The position numbers and the translations under genes were made by a program. A stretch of DNA of 64,000 nucleotides from Microglena sp. YARC. Taxonomy: Eukaryota > Chlorophyta > Chlorophyceae > Chlamydomonadales > Chlamydomonadaceae. The notes below the pieces were generated by a model. That model worked only from the letters and a program-made list of their open reading frames with translations. It made no database searches and had not been told where the DNA came from. How positions within the stretch are numbered: the first letter of the stretch is position 1; each line of letters opens with the position of its first letter. Shown here one piece after another: positions 20,700 to 32,529 of the stretch. The DNA is taken from contig CM039463.1 in the NCBI GenBank assembly GCA_022414725.1, positions 25,410,366 to 25,474,365 on the forward strand. Reading direction: 5' to 3'.

Positions 20700-22241
20700 G
20701 CCCCCCCACCCCCCACCCCCACCCCACCCACGCCCCCCGCCCCCGACCTCCCAAACATCACCATCCCCCCCCCCTACCCCAGACCCCCCCCCCCCCCCCT
20801 ACCCCCCCCCCCCCCCCCCCCCTCCCCCCACCCCACCCACCCCCACCCCCCCCACCCCCACCCCCACCCCCCACACCCCCACACCCCCACACCCCACACC
20901 CCCACACCCACACCCCACACCCCCACACCCCCACCCCACCCCCCCACACCCACACCCCCACACCCCCCACACCCCACACCCCCACACCCACCCCACCCCA
21001 CCCCGCCCCACCCGCCCACCCCACCCCAATACCCCACCCCCACCCACCCCACCCACCCAAGCCCCCCAACCCCACCCCACCCCCACCCCACCAACCCACC
21101 CCACCCCAACCACCCCACCCCAACCCACCCAACCACCACCACCCACCCCAACCCAACCCAACCCACCCCAACCAACCCAACCCAACCCAACCCAACCCAA
21201 CCAACCCAACCCAACCCAACCCAACCCAACCCAACCCAACCCAACCCAACCCAACCCACCCAACCCAACCCAACCCAACCCAACCCAACCCAACCCACCA
21301 CCCCAACCCAACCCAACCCAACCCAACCCAACCCAACCCAACCCAACCCAACCCAACCCAACCCAACCCAACCCAACCCAACCCAACCCAACCCAACCCA
21401 ACCCAACCCAACCCAACCCAACCAACCCAACCCAACCCAACCCAACCCAACCCAACCCAACCCAACCCAAACCCAACCCAACCCAACCCAACCCAACCCA
21501 ACCCACCCAACCCAACCCAACCAACCCAACCCAACCCAACCCAACCCAACCAACCCAACCCAACCAACCCAACCCAACCCAACCCAACCCAACCCAACCC
21601 AACCCAACCCAACCCAACCCAACCAACCCAACCCAACCCAACCCAACCCAACCCAACCCAACCCAACCCAACCCAACCCAACCCAACCCAGCCCAGCCCA
21701 ACCCAACCCAACCCAACCCAACCCAACCCAACCCACCTCACCGCACCCAACCACCCCACACACCACACACCACACACCATACACACCACACACCACACAC
21801 CACACAGCACACAGCACACAGCACACACAGCACACAGCACACAGCACACAGCACACACAGCACACACCACACACCACACACCACACACACCACACACCAC
21901 ACACCACACACCATACACACCACACACCACACACCACACAGCACACAGCATACACCATACACACCACACACCACACAGCACACAGCACACAGCACACACA
22001 GCACACAGCACACAGCACACAGCACACAGCACACACAGCACACACCACACACACACACCAACCACACACACACACACACACCACACACCACACACCACAC
22101 ACCACACACACACCACACCACACCGCACCACACACACACCACACACACCACACACACACACACCACACACCACACACCCACACAACACCACACACCACAC
22201 ACCACACACCACACACACACACACACACACACCACACACCA

Positions 22242-22272
<31 letters not shown>

Positions 22273-22620
22273 CACACCACACACACACACACCACACCAC
22301 ACCACACACACCACACACACACACCACACCACACCACACCACACACACCACACACACACACACACCACACCACACCACACCACACCACACCACACCACAC
22401 CACACACACCACACCACACCACACCACACCACACCACACCCACACCACACCACACCACACCACACCACACCACACCACACCACACCACACCACACCACAC
22501 CACACCACACCACACCACCACACCACCACCACCCACACCACCACCACCACACACCACCACGCACACACCACCCACCACCCCACCACCCACCCCACCCCAC
22601 CCCACCCCACCCCTGACCTC
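20700..22620. repeat. 1.9-kb C-rich simple-sequence block
   Basis: Poly-C/(CCCCCA) at 20,700-21,000 grades into (CCCAA)n at about 21,130-21,735 and then (CACAC/CACAG)n at 21,750-22,550 with CCA runs. The open frames of up to 697 codons across it (Pro/Thr/His/Asn runs, or Gly/Val/Trp/Cys on the other strand) are by-products of a stop-free repeat. The strand is strongly skewed to C and A throughout. Confidence 0.96.
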
Positions 22621-22874
22621 CCCAAACACGGCTTCATGCATCCCCTGTGTCATCAGCGTGCGCATGGTGGCCCACCCCCTTGGGTTGGGGATCCTGTCTA
22701 TAAAAGAAACCGACATTTCACGCACACAGTTGTTCGAACACACAAATGCTACCACTCTGGAACAAACTAAAACTATCCCATAGCTAAGAACTGCCCATGA
22801 CTCATCCCCTCTTGTCATGTTTTTGTGCAGGCATCCAAGCACACATACATCTGTTAGTTGGAAGGGTTAGGGCG

Positions 22875-23662
22875 ATGGCTGGCATGCACCCTAGTGTGCA
22901 AGATATCGATTTGACCAGCGTGGCTGATTCGCATGTCAGGGCCACCTTGGCTGCTCACTATGGCTGCCAGGAGGATGCCTATGGCTGCATGCCTGAGGTT
23001 GTTGAGTTTTTGGCTGCTCAGGAGCTGAGCCGTAGGGAGGCTGACAAGTGGGAGGCTGCCCAGCTCCGCATGGCTGTTGAGCTCAGCCACAGGGATTCCC
23101 AGCAGGTTCAGCATCTTGCAAACGGGTTGTATGAGACGGTGGTGAGCATCCCAGCTTCTGCTGTAGGTGCCATCATCGGAAAGAAGGGCAGGAACTTGCC
23201 AACTATCCAGCGCGAGTGGGGGGTTGAAATTCTTGTCGAGCCTGGCATCAGAGGAAATGGTCCAGCTCCAAGAGCTAAATGCATAATTAGGGGGGGTGGG
23301 CAGGTGGCTATCCAAGTGGCTGCCAAGGAGATGACTGATATCACCCGAACCCCAGACGATGTCAGCCGGTTTGTTGACAGGATGCGTTTTGAGCACTGGC
23401 AGAAGCTGCATGTCTTCATTGACTATTCCAACATCCACATCAGTGCTCAGAAATTGCGCGCACATCCGGAGAATCGGCAGGGTGTGCAAATTGATGCTGC
23501 AGCCCTCTTGCACCGTGTCCTCAAGGAAAGAGACTCCGTCAAATGCGTTGTAGTGGGATCTGCGGCCACTAAGGAAGAGTCCAGTCGTTTGACGAGCGCA
23601 TGGAGGACTGCAATTGGACAGTACAAGAATCTACGTAGTAACCAGCAGGTTAGTGGCTCTTA

Positions 23663-23693
<31 letters not shown>

Positions 23694-26600
23694 CTCTTTC
23701 CCCCACTTCCCAAGGCAGGGTTGCCCTGTTTTGGGCTTGCATCAGAACGGCAAGTGTGCATATACACTGGGATCCAACACAAGCGCACACGCGCAAGCAC
23801 ACACATGTGCACAAAATCAAACACATATTAACCACACACAATTCCTTGCATCAGGTTGGTGATGCCATTTTCCCCGTCCGCCCCCAGGGAGTCAGAGAGG
23901 CAGATCTCCATATAGATGAGAAATTGATCACTTCAATACAGAGCTCTCTGCTGGGAGACTACAGCACTGATCAGAAGCTGGTGGTGCTTACTGGAGATGG
24001 AAACCTCAATGGATCTAACAAGACAGTCTGGGTGAGAGGCCTTTGCTGCAGTGTGGTATGGTAGTTTACAGTGTGGTGGTATGCAGTGAGGCAGTGTATA
24101 CATAAGTATATAGGCGGCATGCAGTGTGATAGTATCAGGGCATGGTTGAAGTGCAAGTGCTCATGTGTAGTGTCAAAGTTTGTTGAGGGGGTGTGAAGTA
24201 TCCTAGTTTGTCTGTTTGTCAGAATCTTGATTAGGCACCCTTGGAATACTCAGGGCCTAACCTGGCGTTCTATAACTTATTTGGGAAGCCCACACGACCA
24301 CACACGGGGGCTGAATTGTAAGCCAGAAGGATGGGTGCAGCTGTGTTCCAGAAGCTGCTGACGTAAATAACGTTACAAAATAGGGCAATGTTCAAAACCA
24401 AACGTAGAGCATGTAGAGCACGTAAATGGCAGGTAGCCTGCTAGCTGGGGTGTATATAAGTCTCTAGGGTATGCATATGTCTCTGGGGTATGTATACGTC
24501 TCTGGGGTATGTATACGTCTCTGGGGTATGTATAAGTCTCTGGGGTATGTATACGTCTCTGGGGTATGTATACGTCTCTGGGGTATGTATAAGTCTCTGG
24601 GGTATGTATATGTCTCTGGGGTATGTATACGTCTCTGGGGTATGTATACGTCTCTGGGGTATGTATGAGTCTCTGGGGTATGTATACGTCTCTGGGTTAT
24701 GTATATGTCTCTGGGGTATGTATACGTCTCTGGGGTATGTATACGTCTCTGGGGTATATATAAGTCTCTGGGGTATGTATTTGTCTCTGGGGTATGTATA
24801 CGTCTCTGGGGTATGTATACGTCTCTGGGGTATGTATGAGTCTCTGGGTTATGTATATGTCTCTGGGGTATGTATATGTCTCTGGGGTATGTATATGTCT
24901 CTGGGGTATGTATATGTCTCTGGGGTATGTATATGTCTCTGGGGTATGTATACGTCTCTGGGTTATGTATAAGTCTCTGGGGTATGTATACGTCTCTGGG
25001 GTAGAAGTTGTTTAGTTGGTAGTTACTCCCCTCATGTGGTGCAGTGAGCGCTCTATATGGTCCTTGGATGCTGTCACCCCTTAGCGCTTAGCAATCCAAA
25101 CAACTCAATCTGTGGTCATGGTGCAGGCTTCCTTTTCAGATTCAATCTTGAGAGCTCTAACAAAGGGCTGGGTGGTGGAGGTGCATTGTTGGAAGGATTC
25201 AGGATCACAGGTGTATCGCAACTTCCAAAGGGATTACCCAGAGGCTTTCCAGCTCTACTACTTGGATCCGTACCAGTCAGACTTTGTCAAGCCTTTGGTC
25301 CAAGACTGCAGTGCGGATAGCTCAGCTAAGGTAGGTCATGGCAGTATTCGCTCTACCCTCAGGTCTAAAAATAAAATGGAAATTTGGACATCCAAGAATT
25401 GTCACAATGACCTCTAAGTACGTGCCAAGCAAAGGTCTTTGCAAATTTGCCTGTGTAGTATCAATTTGTATGCACAACGGTACTTCAGCAGATCTCAGGC
25501 ACACTATTTTGGGATGTTGTTTAATATGTATACAGGCATATACGTCGCCTTACACATATAGCAGCATATATAAACATATACATGTCGCTTAATATAGATA
25601 ATGAGAGATATGAAGGTCTCTGCCTCAACTTATCATTTCCTGTACTGTTGGCATCTTGGATCTTGGCCCAGTGGCTGGCTCAGGGGGCTGCCTAGAAGCT
25701 GCTGCTCGTAGGTGGAAAGAAAAGCTATGCTCTGTACTTACTTCCCCATGGTACTTTGATGCTCACAGAGTACACCTGCAAGTGATGGACCCAAGGCAGG
25801 TCCGCTGCCACCGAAGACGCCGCCTAAGCCCCCTAAGCCCCCTAATAATCGGGCCAGTGACCCGAGTCCACACAAGACCCCTCCCCATGGTCGTGACCCT
25901 AGTCCACTCAAGGCCCCTCCCCGTGGTCTTGACCCTAGTCCACTCAAGGCCCCTCCCCGTGGTCGTGACCCAAGTCCACTGAAGGCCCCTCCCCGTGGTC
26001 GTGACCCAAGTCCAGGTCCCTCCCGAAATGGTGGCGGCCCCAAGCAGCAGGATAACAACAAGGGTAAGGTTTAGTCCTTGAATCCGAATACTCATGAGAA
26101 TCATCATGATTCGGATTAGGTCAGCACTCCATGGAGTCAAGCCCATGCAAGTTCACATCCCATGATCGCAGTCCCATCCCCTTTTTCAATTGGATGCAAG
26201 GCAGTAGACCTATCTCTGGGTGGTTGTTTTGTTTGGGTTTGGGTTAGGGTTTGGTAAGCTCGTAGAAACACACACATGCCCCCCCCCCCCCCCCCCCCCT
26301 ACCCCCCCCTACCCCCCCCTCCTCTCTGTACACTACCCCCCTTTCCCCTTCCTCCGAACCCCCAGCAGTATGTACACCCAGATTATACTACTTACACCTA
26401 GGGATCGACATATCATATGATGTTGGCCAAAGGTGAGTATGATATCATTTGATATCATACAAATTACATCATATGATCTTGTATTTAAATGGTAACTTTG
26501 GCCTAGTCAGACTGCCGGCATCATATGGTATCATATGATGACATGATAGCATACGATGACATGATATCATTTGATGACATGGTATCATACATATGATGAC

Positions 26601-27659
26601 ATGTTGCCGTTCCCTACTTATACCTTGTATCGATCAACCTCCCAATTGAAAATAAATTTGAATGAATCAATCAGGTTTCAATTTAATTTATCCATTTGGT
26701 TTTCGGCCATGTCCAATTGAAAGCCAATTAAATCAATCAACAGTCTGAGGCAGTTGATTTAATCAAGCCACAGTCGACAAGCGACTGAATTCAATTTATT
26801 ATTGAATGCCTGGGGATGTATTGCATCAATTGGCTTTCAACGACGCCATAAATGCTCAAGTACCCCTCCCCAACAAACCCTAACTGCATCCCACATAATT
26901 ACTGGTTCCTTCAACACCACCCAAACGAAACTTTAATGCCATGCCCACGCACACCTATAAACTATGACCATATATACCCGCTGAGGTCAAGCAGGGCATC
27001 ATGGCACATGTAGCATATGTGATATGTGTGATGACTAGAGAGGATGGCAAGTGCGTACCGGTCACCCCCTGTTCGTCATCCCTGTTGACCTGCCTAGCCT
27101 ATCCTAGCACCTCTTACTCAACGTATCAGCATTCATTCATGCTATGGCATTCACATGCATCAACCAACCCATCTTCATCCTACTGCCTCAAACGTTAAAC
27201 TTTGCCTAGAACACGCACACACACTGTTGCTCTGCAGGCAAGCCCACCAACCGTGGTCGCAGTCCCAGCCCCTTCCGGAAGGGAACGCCGGGCGGTCCCA
27301 GCCTCCAGCAGTGCAAGTACTTTCTTGAGCGGGGGGGATGCAAGTATGGGGCCAAGTGCCGCTTCTCTCATGACAACATTCTGCAAGATAGGTTGAATCA
27401 GCTTGACTTGAAGGACAAGATGCTGAAAAAAGAACAGGAGGAGAATCAGAAGATTAGGTCAGAGAATGAACGTGTACGGGAGGAGTATAAGAGAGTAAGG
27501 GAGTGCTCGATCTGTTACCAAAGGCCCGAGCTGATGTACTCCTTCCCCTGTGGCCACAAGGTTTGCAAAGATTGCGGGGAAAACATCATCGCAACAAACA
27601 AAGAGTGTTACTCCAGATGCCATCAGCCTGCTACCATCCTGATACCGAGATTTGAGTAG
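22875..27659 (+). CDS. KH + NYN nuclease + CCCH zinc finger + RING protein
   Basis: Five exons join in phase: 22875-23648, 23855-24031, 25127-25330, 25769-26063, 27238-27659 (TAG); the product is 623 residues. A KH domain lies at about 86-155 with its GxxG loop as GKKG at 102-105. A NYN (PIN-like RNase) domain lies at about 177-375 with conserved acids in FIDYSN (Asp183), EADLHID (about 273-279) and LTGDGN (Asp306). A Pro-rich linker (about 395-480) has four near repeats of DPSPLKAPPRGR. A CCCH finger follows with Cys509, Cys518, Cys524, His528 (C-x8-C-x5-C-x3-H), then a charged helix at 540-572 and a C-terminal RING with Cys573, Cys576, Cys588, His590, Cys593, Cys596, Cys607, Cys611. It probably binds and cleaves RNA and may act as an E3 ligase. 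An AG (TTTTTGTGCAG) 12-15 codons before the ATG suggests a 5' UTR intron. Confidence 0.88.
23660..23700. repeat. Poly-C tract in intron 1 of the KH/NYN gene
   Basis: A run of about 30 C followed by TCTCTTTCCCCC. There are no exon-edge copies in this intron. Confidence 0.9.
24450..25010. repeat. 19-bp minisatellite in intron 2 of the KH/NYN gene
   Basis: About 29 copies of TCTCTGGGGTATGTATACG with variants (ATATG, ATAAG, ATGAG). The unit does not match either adjoining exon, so this array differs from those in the two larger genes. Its open frames (MYTSLGYVYVSG-type) are repeat artefacts. Confidence 0.93.
25662..25728. mobile_element. Right-half fragment of the MITE-like element
   Basis: CCAGTGGCTGGCTCAGG, GCTGCCTAGAAGCTGCT and GCTCGTAGGTGGAAAGAAAA match the right end of the full element at 32,243-32,438. 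It lies in intron 3, about 40 bp before exon 4. Confidence 0.75.
26270..26620. repeat. Poly-C and TGATATCAT palindromic repeat patch in intron 4
   Basis: A poly-C run (26,280-26,330) is followed by clustered ATCATATGAT and TGATATCATTTGATATCAT-like motifs (26,400-26,605). The same motif cluster recurs at 28,085-28,155, 29,395-29,460 and 42,005-42,145, making it a dispersed AT-palindrome family. Confidence 0.7.
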
Positions 27660-27774
27660 CACAGCATAAGGTTCAGCCTATGACCTCTTGAGCCTATGCG
27701 AGCTCTATGATGAATGTACAACTGTACTCAGCTCCAGGATAGGTAATTCCCCTTGAAAAAACATAATATTTTTT

Positions 27775-27808
<34 letters not shown>

Positions 27809-28275
27809 CTGTGCACTTCTGGGGCCTATCTGGGCACTCATGGGGACGATCATTACATTACATTGTCAAGGGCAGGCTATAGAAGGCCCAAGACAATCCC
27901 GCGCCTACCACTGTCGGTGGGGTCTGCGGGACTTCAATCAATTCAAATAGATCCATTAGTGCCCAAATGTGGGGCTTTTGGGACAGATGGTTGACCTTTG
28001 AAATCAAGTAGTCCAGTCCAGTGAAAAAACAAGAATGCTACAGAGTTTCTTACCACATCAGTTCAACATATAATTAGGGATGGGCAATATGATATCATTT
28101 GATATCATATTATCACATGATGAGCGTGCGTTCGGCCCCAAAACATCATATAATGCGCTCGACAGAACAGTGCACATGACAACGCACATCACTATACCGC
28201 ACCGCTCTAAGGTTCGTTCAGCCTCTGTATATTGGCATTGACATTTCAATTCTTGTGCTTTGATTAATTGATTAT
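27660..28275. other. 3' flank of the KH/NYN gene
   Basis: Contains a poly-G run of about 35 nt (27,777-27,809) and a short TGATATCAT patch at about 28,090-28,120. No polyadenylation signal was confidently identified and no gene is seen. Confidence 0.5.
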
Positions 28276-28455
28276 CGTAGACCAGATCGCTAAAGAATGA
28301 AGAGTCGGGGGTTCGACTCCCCCTTCGGTCGCTCTTGGCGTTGCAGGTCGTCGTCTACCGCGATGGTAGCTTGTCCAGTTGAGGTAGGAGACCGCTCCCC
28401 ACCCGCGTACGACGGACTCCCTTAACACCACGCCCCACCAGGCGTTATCATTACC
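28276..28455 (+). mobile_element. tRNA-derived SINE
   Basis: The head carries a B-box-like GGGTTCGACTCC inside a 5-bp T-stem hairpin (GGGGG/CCCCC), followed by TTCGGTC that can pair with GACC at the 5' end, so it is a shortened tRNA. A body with CGATGGTAGCTTGTCCAGTT follows, then the tail CACCACGCCCCACCAGGCGT and TATCATTAC. A 13-bp direct repeat TAATTGATTATCG flanks it (about 28,263-28,275 and 28,457-28,469). The same tail occurs at 17,039 and 31,981. Confidence 0.85.
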
Positions 28456-28539
28456 TAATTGATTATCGATTAGACAATCACGCCATGTCCCAAGTGAAGG
28501 CGAAACAGGAACTTGTCGTCAAAATTCATCTTAACGATG

Positions 28540-29100
28540 GCGGCCAGGGTAGTGCAGGATGCAGCGTCCTACGTCAAAGGACCCAACATGGGGAGGGTCC
28601 GTTGCGTCCCAGACGCAGGTTCAGGATGTTGATTGCGTCTCACCCATCATTTGATTGGCCCACCACCACTCCATTGCCGTGGGTAACGGGTTCTGTTGAT
28701 AGTAGGACGCAGCCTACTGGCGTTACTGCGTCCCAGGACGCAACCTACCGAACTAAGGTGTGTCCCAGGACACAACCCCTGGGGTCCGTTTGAAGTACCC
28801 TGATGGCGGCACCCAGACGTATTAAGGTGTCGAATGGGATCCGGAGGAGCTTTGGTAGCACTTGTCACTGGGGAAGCACCGCTATCACGAGCTGCTCACC
28901 GCGGTCACCAACGAGAAACCTGCAACCAGGGGCGCATGGGCAAGAATCCGCATGGAACCTGCAGGCAGCACGGTATAGCCCTAGCACATTGTGGCCCCAG
29001 CAAAAGGACTCTGGTACATCGTCGTACAGCTTCATCCCTAAGCACGACTGTCAACTTGCTTTCGTCCCTAACCACGAAGTTTCTGATAACTATCAGTGCT
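28540..29100. repeat. Dispersed GCGTCCCAGGACGCAAC repeat patch
   Basis: Degenerate copies of a GTTGCGTCCCAGACGCAGG-like motif at 28,555-28,790 match those at 17,340-17,880. The remainder has no recognisable gene; open frames of about 100-127 codons extend into the MITE-like copy that follows and are not convincing. Confidence 0.6.
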
Positions 29101-29104
29101 GTTC

Positions 29105-29280
29105 TTTTCAGCTACGAGGGGCAGCTTCTAGGAAGCTCTCCTGTCTAGCCATTCAACCCAACCTGGCGCAACCTAGTGTACCTTAAAGCTGATACGATCA
29201 GCAGCTCAGAAGTGCTGAAGTAGTTTGGTGTAGCCCAGTGGCTGGCTCAAGGAGCTGCCTAGAAGCTGCTCAGAAAAGCT
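29105..29280. mobile_element. Degenerate MITE-like element copy
   Basis: The left end TTTTCAGCTACGAGGGGCAG and the right end CCAGTGGCTGGCTCAAGGAG then CTGCCTAGAAGCTGCTC and AGAAAAGCT match the element at 32,243-32,438. The right terminal repeat is truncated. Confidence 0.7.
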
Positions 29281-31164
29281 GGAAATAAATCCCTGCTAAC
29301 TCTGATTTCTTAATTTATAGAAATAACAGTGCTCTTATTTGGGAACACATGGCTGAAAAAAACCATGAGATCATTCGAGGGTAAAATAATAATAGAATAA
29401 TAATAATATCATGTATCCATGATATCATATAGGGTCTCAGAAGGGAATCCTATGATATGCCTTTCCCTACGTACAGTCATTTTTAACCCCACTTTTTAAT
29501 TCATTTTAAACTCATTTTTTATTTATAAACACAAAAATAGGTTTTGCCCAGATTTGGGGCACCAGATCAAGTTCATACATGTTTGTTTATGGGTTTACCT
29601 AAATCCAGACAGATAGATTTTACGCAAATGTGGGGCAGAGCTGGCCGCAGTAATGTTTAATATGAATTGGGCTTGTTTCCTCATCTTCCCTGGGCCAGCA
29701 AGTCATTGTCGTAGCAGGTTGTCCTGAAAGGTACTGTGCAGGTTACTGTGAAGGCAGTATGGGAAGTACAAAGCAAAAAATAACTGATTATTCGCACGTT
29801 TTGGGCCGTTTCAACAGTCCCTGACCCGTAATGTACACAGCTGCACAGCCTCAATAGCATCGTTTCGGGTTGTTTAATTTGAAGCATATATACGGTAGCA
29901 CGCAGAATCGCTGTTCTGTCTTTCTTCAAATTTCAAAAGGATTGTTACAAGGTTATATACGCCATTGAGGCGTCTAACCGCCTATACAGCGCAGTGAACC
30001 ATTCCTCCCGTGCGGGAAGAAAAAAACAGGGTGGAAATATTCAGAGTCCGTACAGAACCGAACCTCGAACATCGAGCTTGTGGAGACCCTATTTATAGCA
30101 ATTGCGTCGATCAATGGGACTGACGTAACACGTAGTTTGTAGTTCGTACTTGACTTTTCCAGGCCAATCCGCGAGAATTCTACCAGATTTTTTTACGCAC
30201 ATCATCGGTAACAGAATTCTCGCGAGAATTTCTAGAACACTCTCCTTACGTACCCCCACGATGCCAGTTCACATAAATTTGTAGCATACAATGCAAGCTG
30301 TCATATACCAGTATTTCGATCAGGAGAAATCATCCTCAGAGATATTTGCGTCCTGTAAAAGGCATCCATGTAGATCAACAGGTGACAACATTGTGAACGA
30401 GCACCTAGCTGATCCTGGGAATGGCCTGATCAAAGTTGGGAAGTTGGGAATTAGGCACAGCAATAGAATGCCAACGACCTTCGTTCTTGGACCTCCCCAT
30501 CATTTGACTCCTTGAGGCGTTCGTATATCCTAAGAGGATCAAACCCATTGGATTTCCCTACTGCTGAGGTGCTGCTCGTTAGCTGGCTCATATCAACAAC
30601 ATCCCATTGGGGTGATCGATACCATCTTAGAGGGCAAGGCCTTCTGAGTTTGGTTTGCCTTTGAGACTGATAAGCAAATCAGTATGCTTGGCTACCTGAG
30701 CGGGAACAGGATCATGTTCATCATGATTTAGCGATGGTGTTGGTGCTGATGGCTGGCAAGAGACAACCATGTATTCAATCTTAATCTCTCATCCATAGCT
30801 CATTAATAATAAACCTAACGTTACCGATACTTGTAGTTTTGGGGCCCAACCTTACCTCTCTTTCTTCAATTGTGATGCTCATATTTGCTCTCGTGAGAAT
30901 CTGTCCGGTGTAAACAAGTTTTATAATGATTACCGTGTACACAAGTCCTATGATTGCTTCCGGTATATGGTATATAATGTGCCGTTTTTGTGTTTTGACC
31001 TGAAACCTGGAGTAGCAGTTTGTGACACACCAACCCACACTTTTGACAGGCTAATCCCTCCATACAAAAAATCTTCTGATTTTTTTATTCGGTACAGAGA
31101 AAGAATGTATTCAGCTGTTTGGTATTGAAGACTGTTGAGTTGACGTGACATTGATTTAAGTTGC
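29281..31164. other. Unassigned AT-rich sequence
   Basis: Includes a TGATATCAT patch (29,395-29,460) and AT-rich stretches. A 74-codon plus frame at 30,291-30,515 has mixed composition but no motif or splice evidence. No other gene is seen. Confidence 0.45.
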
Positions 31165-31186
31165 TTGTGTATTTATGTTTCTGCAG

Positions 31187-31482
31187 AAGACGGTGAGGAG
31201 CCTTACAGGCTGGAGCTAGGTGACCAAGTTCAAGTTGACGTTACATGTCAAAATCGAGGAGCAAATCAACTCGTCCGTTCCAAGGCACTCAATGACGAAA
31301 CGCGGTGTACTGCCTTGCACAGCACGTACGCAACTGTACAAGACATAAAGAAGAAGCATGGACTGGCTGGAGCCTATACGGCAATACAGCACAGTCCCTC
31401 AAAAACTCTCCTCCTTACTAACCCCAAAGTCATTTTTCAAAGTGTCTTAGCTGGAGTTGGCCAGCAAACTTTGATCCAATAA
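31187..31482 (+). CDS. Possible terminal exon of an unrecognised gene
   Basis: After a good acceptor (GTTTCTGCAG) an open frame reads DGEEPYRLELGDQVQVDV and continues to a TAA at 31,480-31,482, giving about 98 residues of balanced composition unlike the repeat-derived frames around it. No domain is recognised and no partner exon was found upstream. It may be a real C-terminal exon or chance. Confidence 0.3.
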
Positions 31483-31980
31483 AGAATGTCCTTTTCAACA
31501 CAGTGATTTCTCCCAAGTCTCAAATGTATAAAAAAAGCACAAGACACGCAATCGCACATCACGAGGAATGGCACAAGGACAAAGCGCTAACACCGATACG
31601 GTGTCTTGCATCGGAAACGACCTGACCGCCTTATCAACCTGACGTAGCGTGGCCCCATGGAAACAACCTGACGGCCCTTATCGTCCTAAGGTGGCGTGGG
31701 CCCATGGAAACAACCTGATCGCCCTTATCAACTTGAGGTGGCGTGGGCCGAAGGCCTCGGTCGACACAGAACCCTTAAAATCTCCGGCATAACCAGTGTA
31801 ATAGTAAGTGGGGTCTCTGCAACATTGAAGGAAAAAAGCAACAGGCGCAGCTACATACCTGCTTCAGTACTGCTGCCGGAGGCAAGCGTACTGTAGCACA
31901 GCTGCTACCGGCTTTTATGTCCAAACCTAATACACATTCCACATAGATATGCCATATGTACACATAATGTAATTGAAAAG

Positions 31981-32178
31981 TAATGATTGCGCCTGGTGGG
32001 GCGTGGTATTTAGGGAGCCCCGTCTTACGACAGTACATGACGGGCTGCTACTTTACCTGGGCAAAGCTACCAGTGCGGTTGAAAGCGACCGCAAACACTA
32101 AAGTGCACCTGTACGGATTCGAACCCCGCACTTTCTTGTTTCAACGAGCTCTAATATTGAGCCATTCGTCGAAACGGG
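31981..32178 (-). mobile_element. tRNA-derived SINE (minus orientation)
   Basis: Read on the minus strand, a tRNA-like head carries an A-box-like TGGCTCAATATTAGAGC and a B-box GGGTTCGAATCC. A body follows and then the family tail ACCACGCCCCACCAGGCG and CAATCATTA. It shares the tail with the copies at 28,276 and 17,039 but has a more complete head. Only a weak TAATTGA direct repeat flanks it. Confidence 0.82.
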
Positions 32179-32242
32179 ATCATATAATTGATATACAAAC
32201 AGCATACATAAACATTAGCTGCTGCTAACACATTGGCCGCAC

Positions 32243-32438
32243 AGCTTTTATTTTCAGCTACGAGCATCACTTCTAGACAGCTCCCCTAGCTTGCTACTTC
32301 CCCAGCTATAGCAACGTAGTGCATCTGGAAGCTGACAGAATCAGATCCCCAGTGCTGTTGGACTCTTGGGGCGTAGGCCAGTGGCTGGCTCAGGGAGCTG
32401 CCTAGAAGCTGCTCTGCTCGTAGCTGAAAAGAAAAGCT
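32243..32438. mobile_element. 196-bp MITE-like element with 24-bp terminal inverted repeats
   Basis: The left end reads AGCTTTTATTTTCAGCTACG (then AGCA) and the right end is its reverse complement with one mismatch. Internal sub-repeats AGCTCCCCTAGC and CCTAGAAGCTGCT lie inside. No coding capacity is present. Partial or degenerate copies lie at 25,662, 29,105 and 42,438. Confidence 0.85.
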
Positions 32439-32529
32439 ACGATTGGCTGGATATCATAGGTACATAACCCCACAGCCCCTTCCAAAGCAAACCTGTCTCT
32501 AGTTCTCGAAGTCTAATATCCGTCAATCA

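Noticed and set aside
20677..22842. Open frames of 600-700 codons (Pro/Thr/His or Gly/Val/Cys)
   Set aside because: They exist on both strands only because C-rich simple repeats lack stop codons; composition follows the repeat period.
24471..25015. Tandem peptide gene (MYTSLGYVYVSG)
   Set aside because: A 19-bp minisatellite read through three units (57 nt); it lies inside a spliced intron of the KH/NYN gene.
28276..28340. Functional tRNA gene
   Set aside because: Only the T-arm and acceptor 3' half are well formed; D and anticodon arms are missing, and target-site duplications show it is a SINE head.
28803..29186. 127-codon frame on the plus strand
   Set aside because: It runs into the degenerate MITE-like element and has no recognisable domain.
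32108..32178. Functional tRNA gene on the minus strand
   Set aside because: A and B boxes are present, but the acceptor stem does not pair properly and the sequence continues into the shared SINE body and tail.
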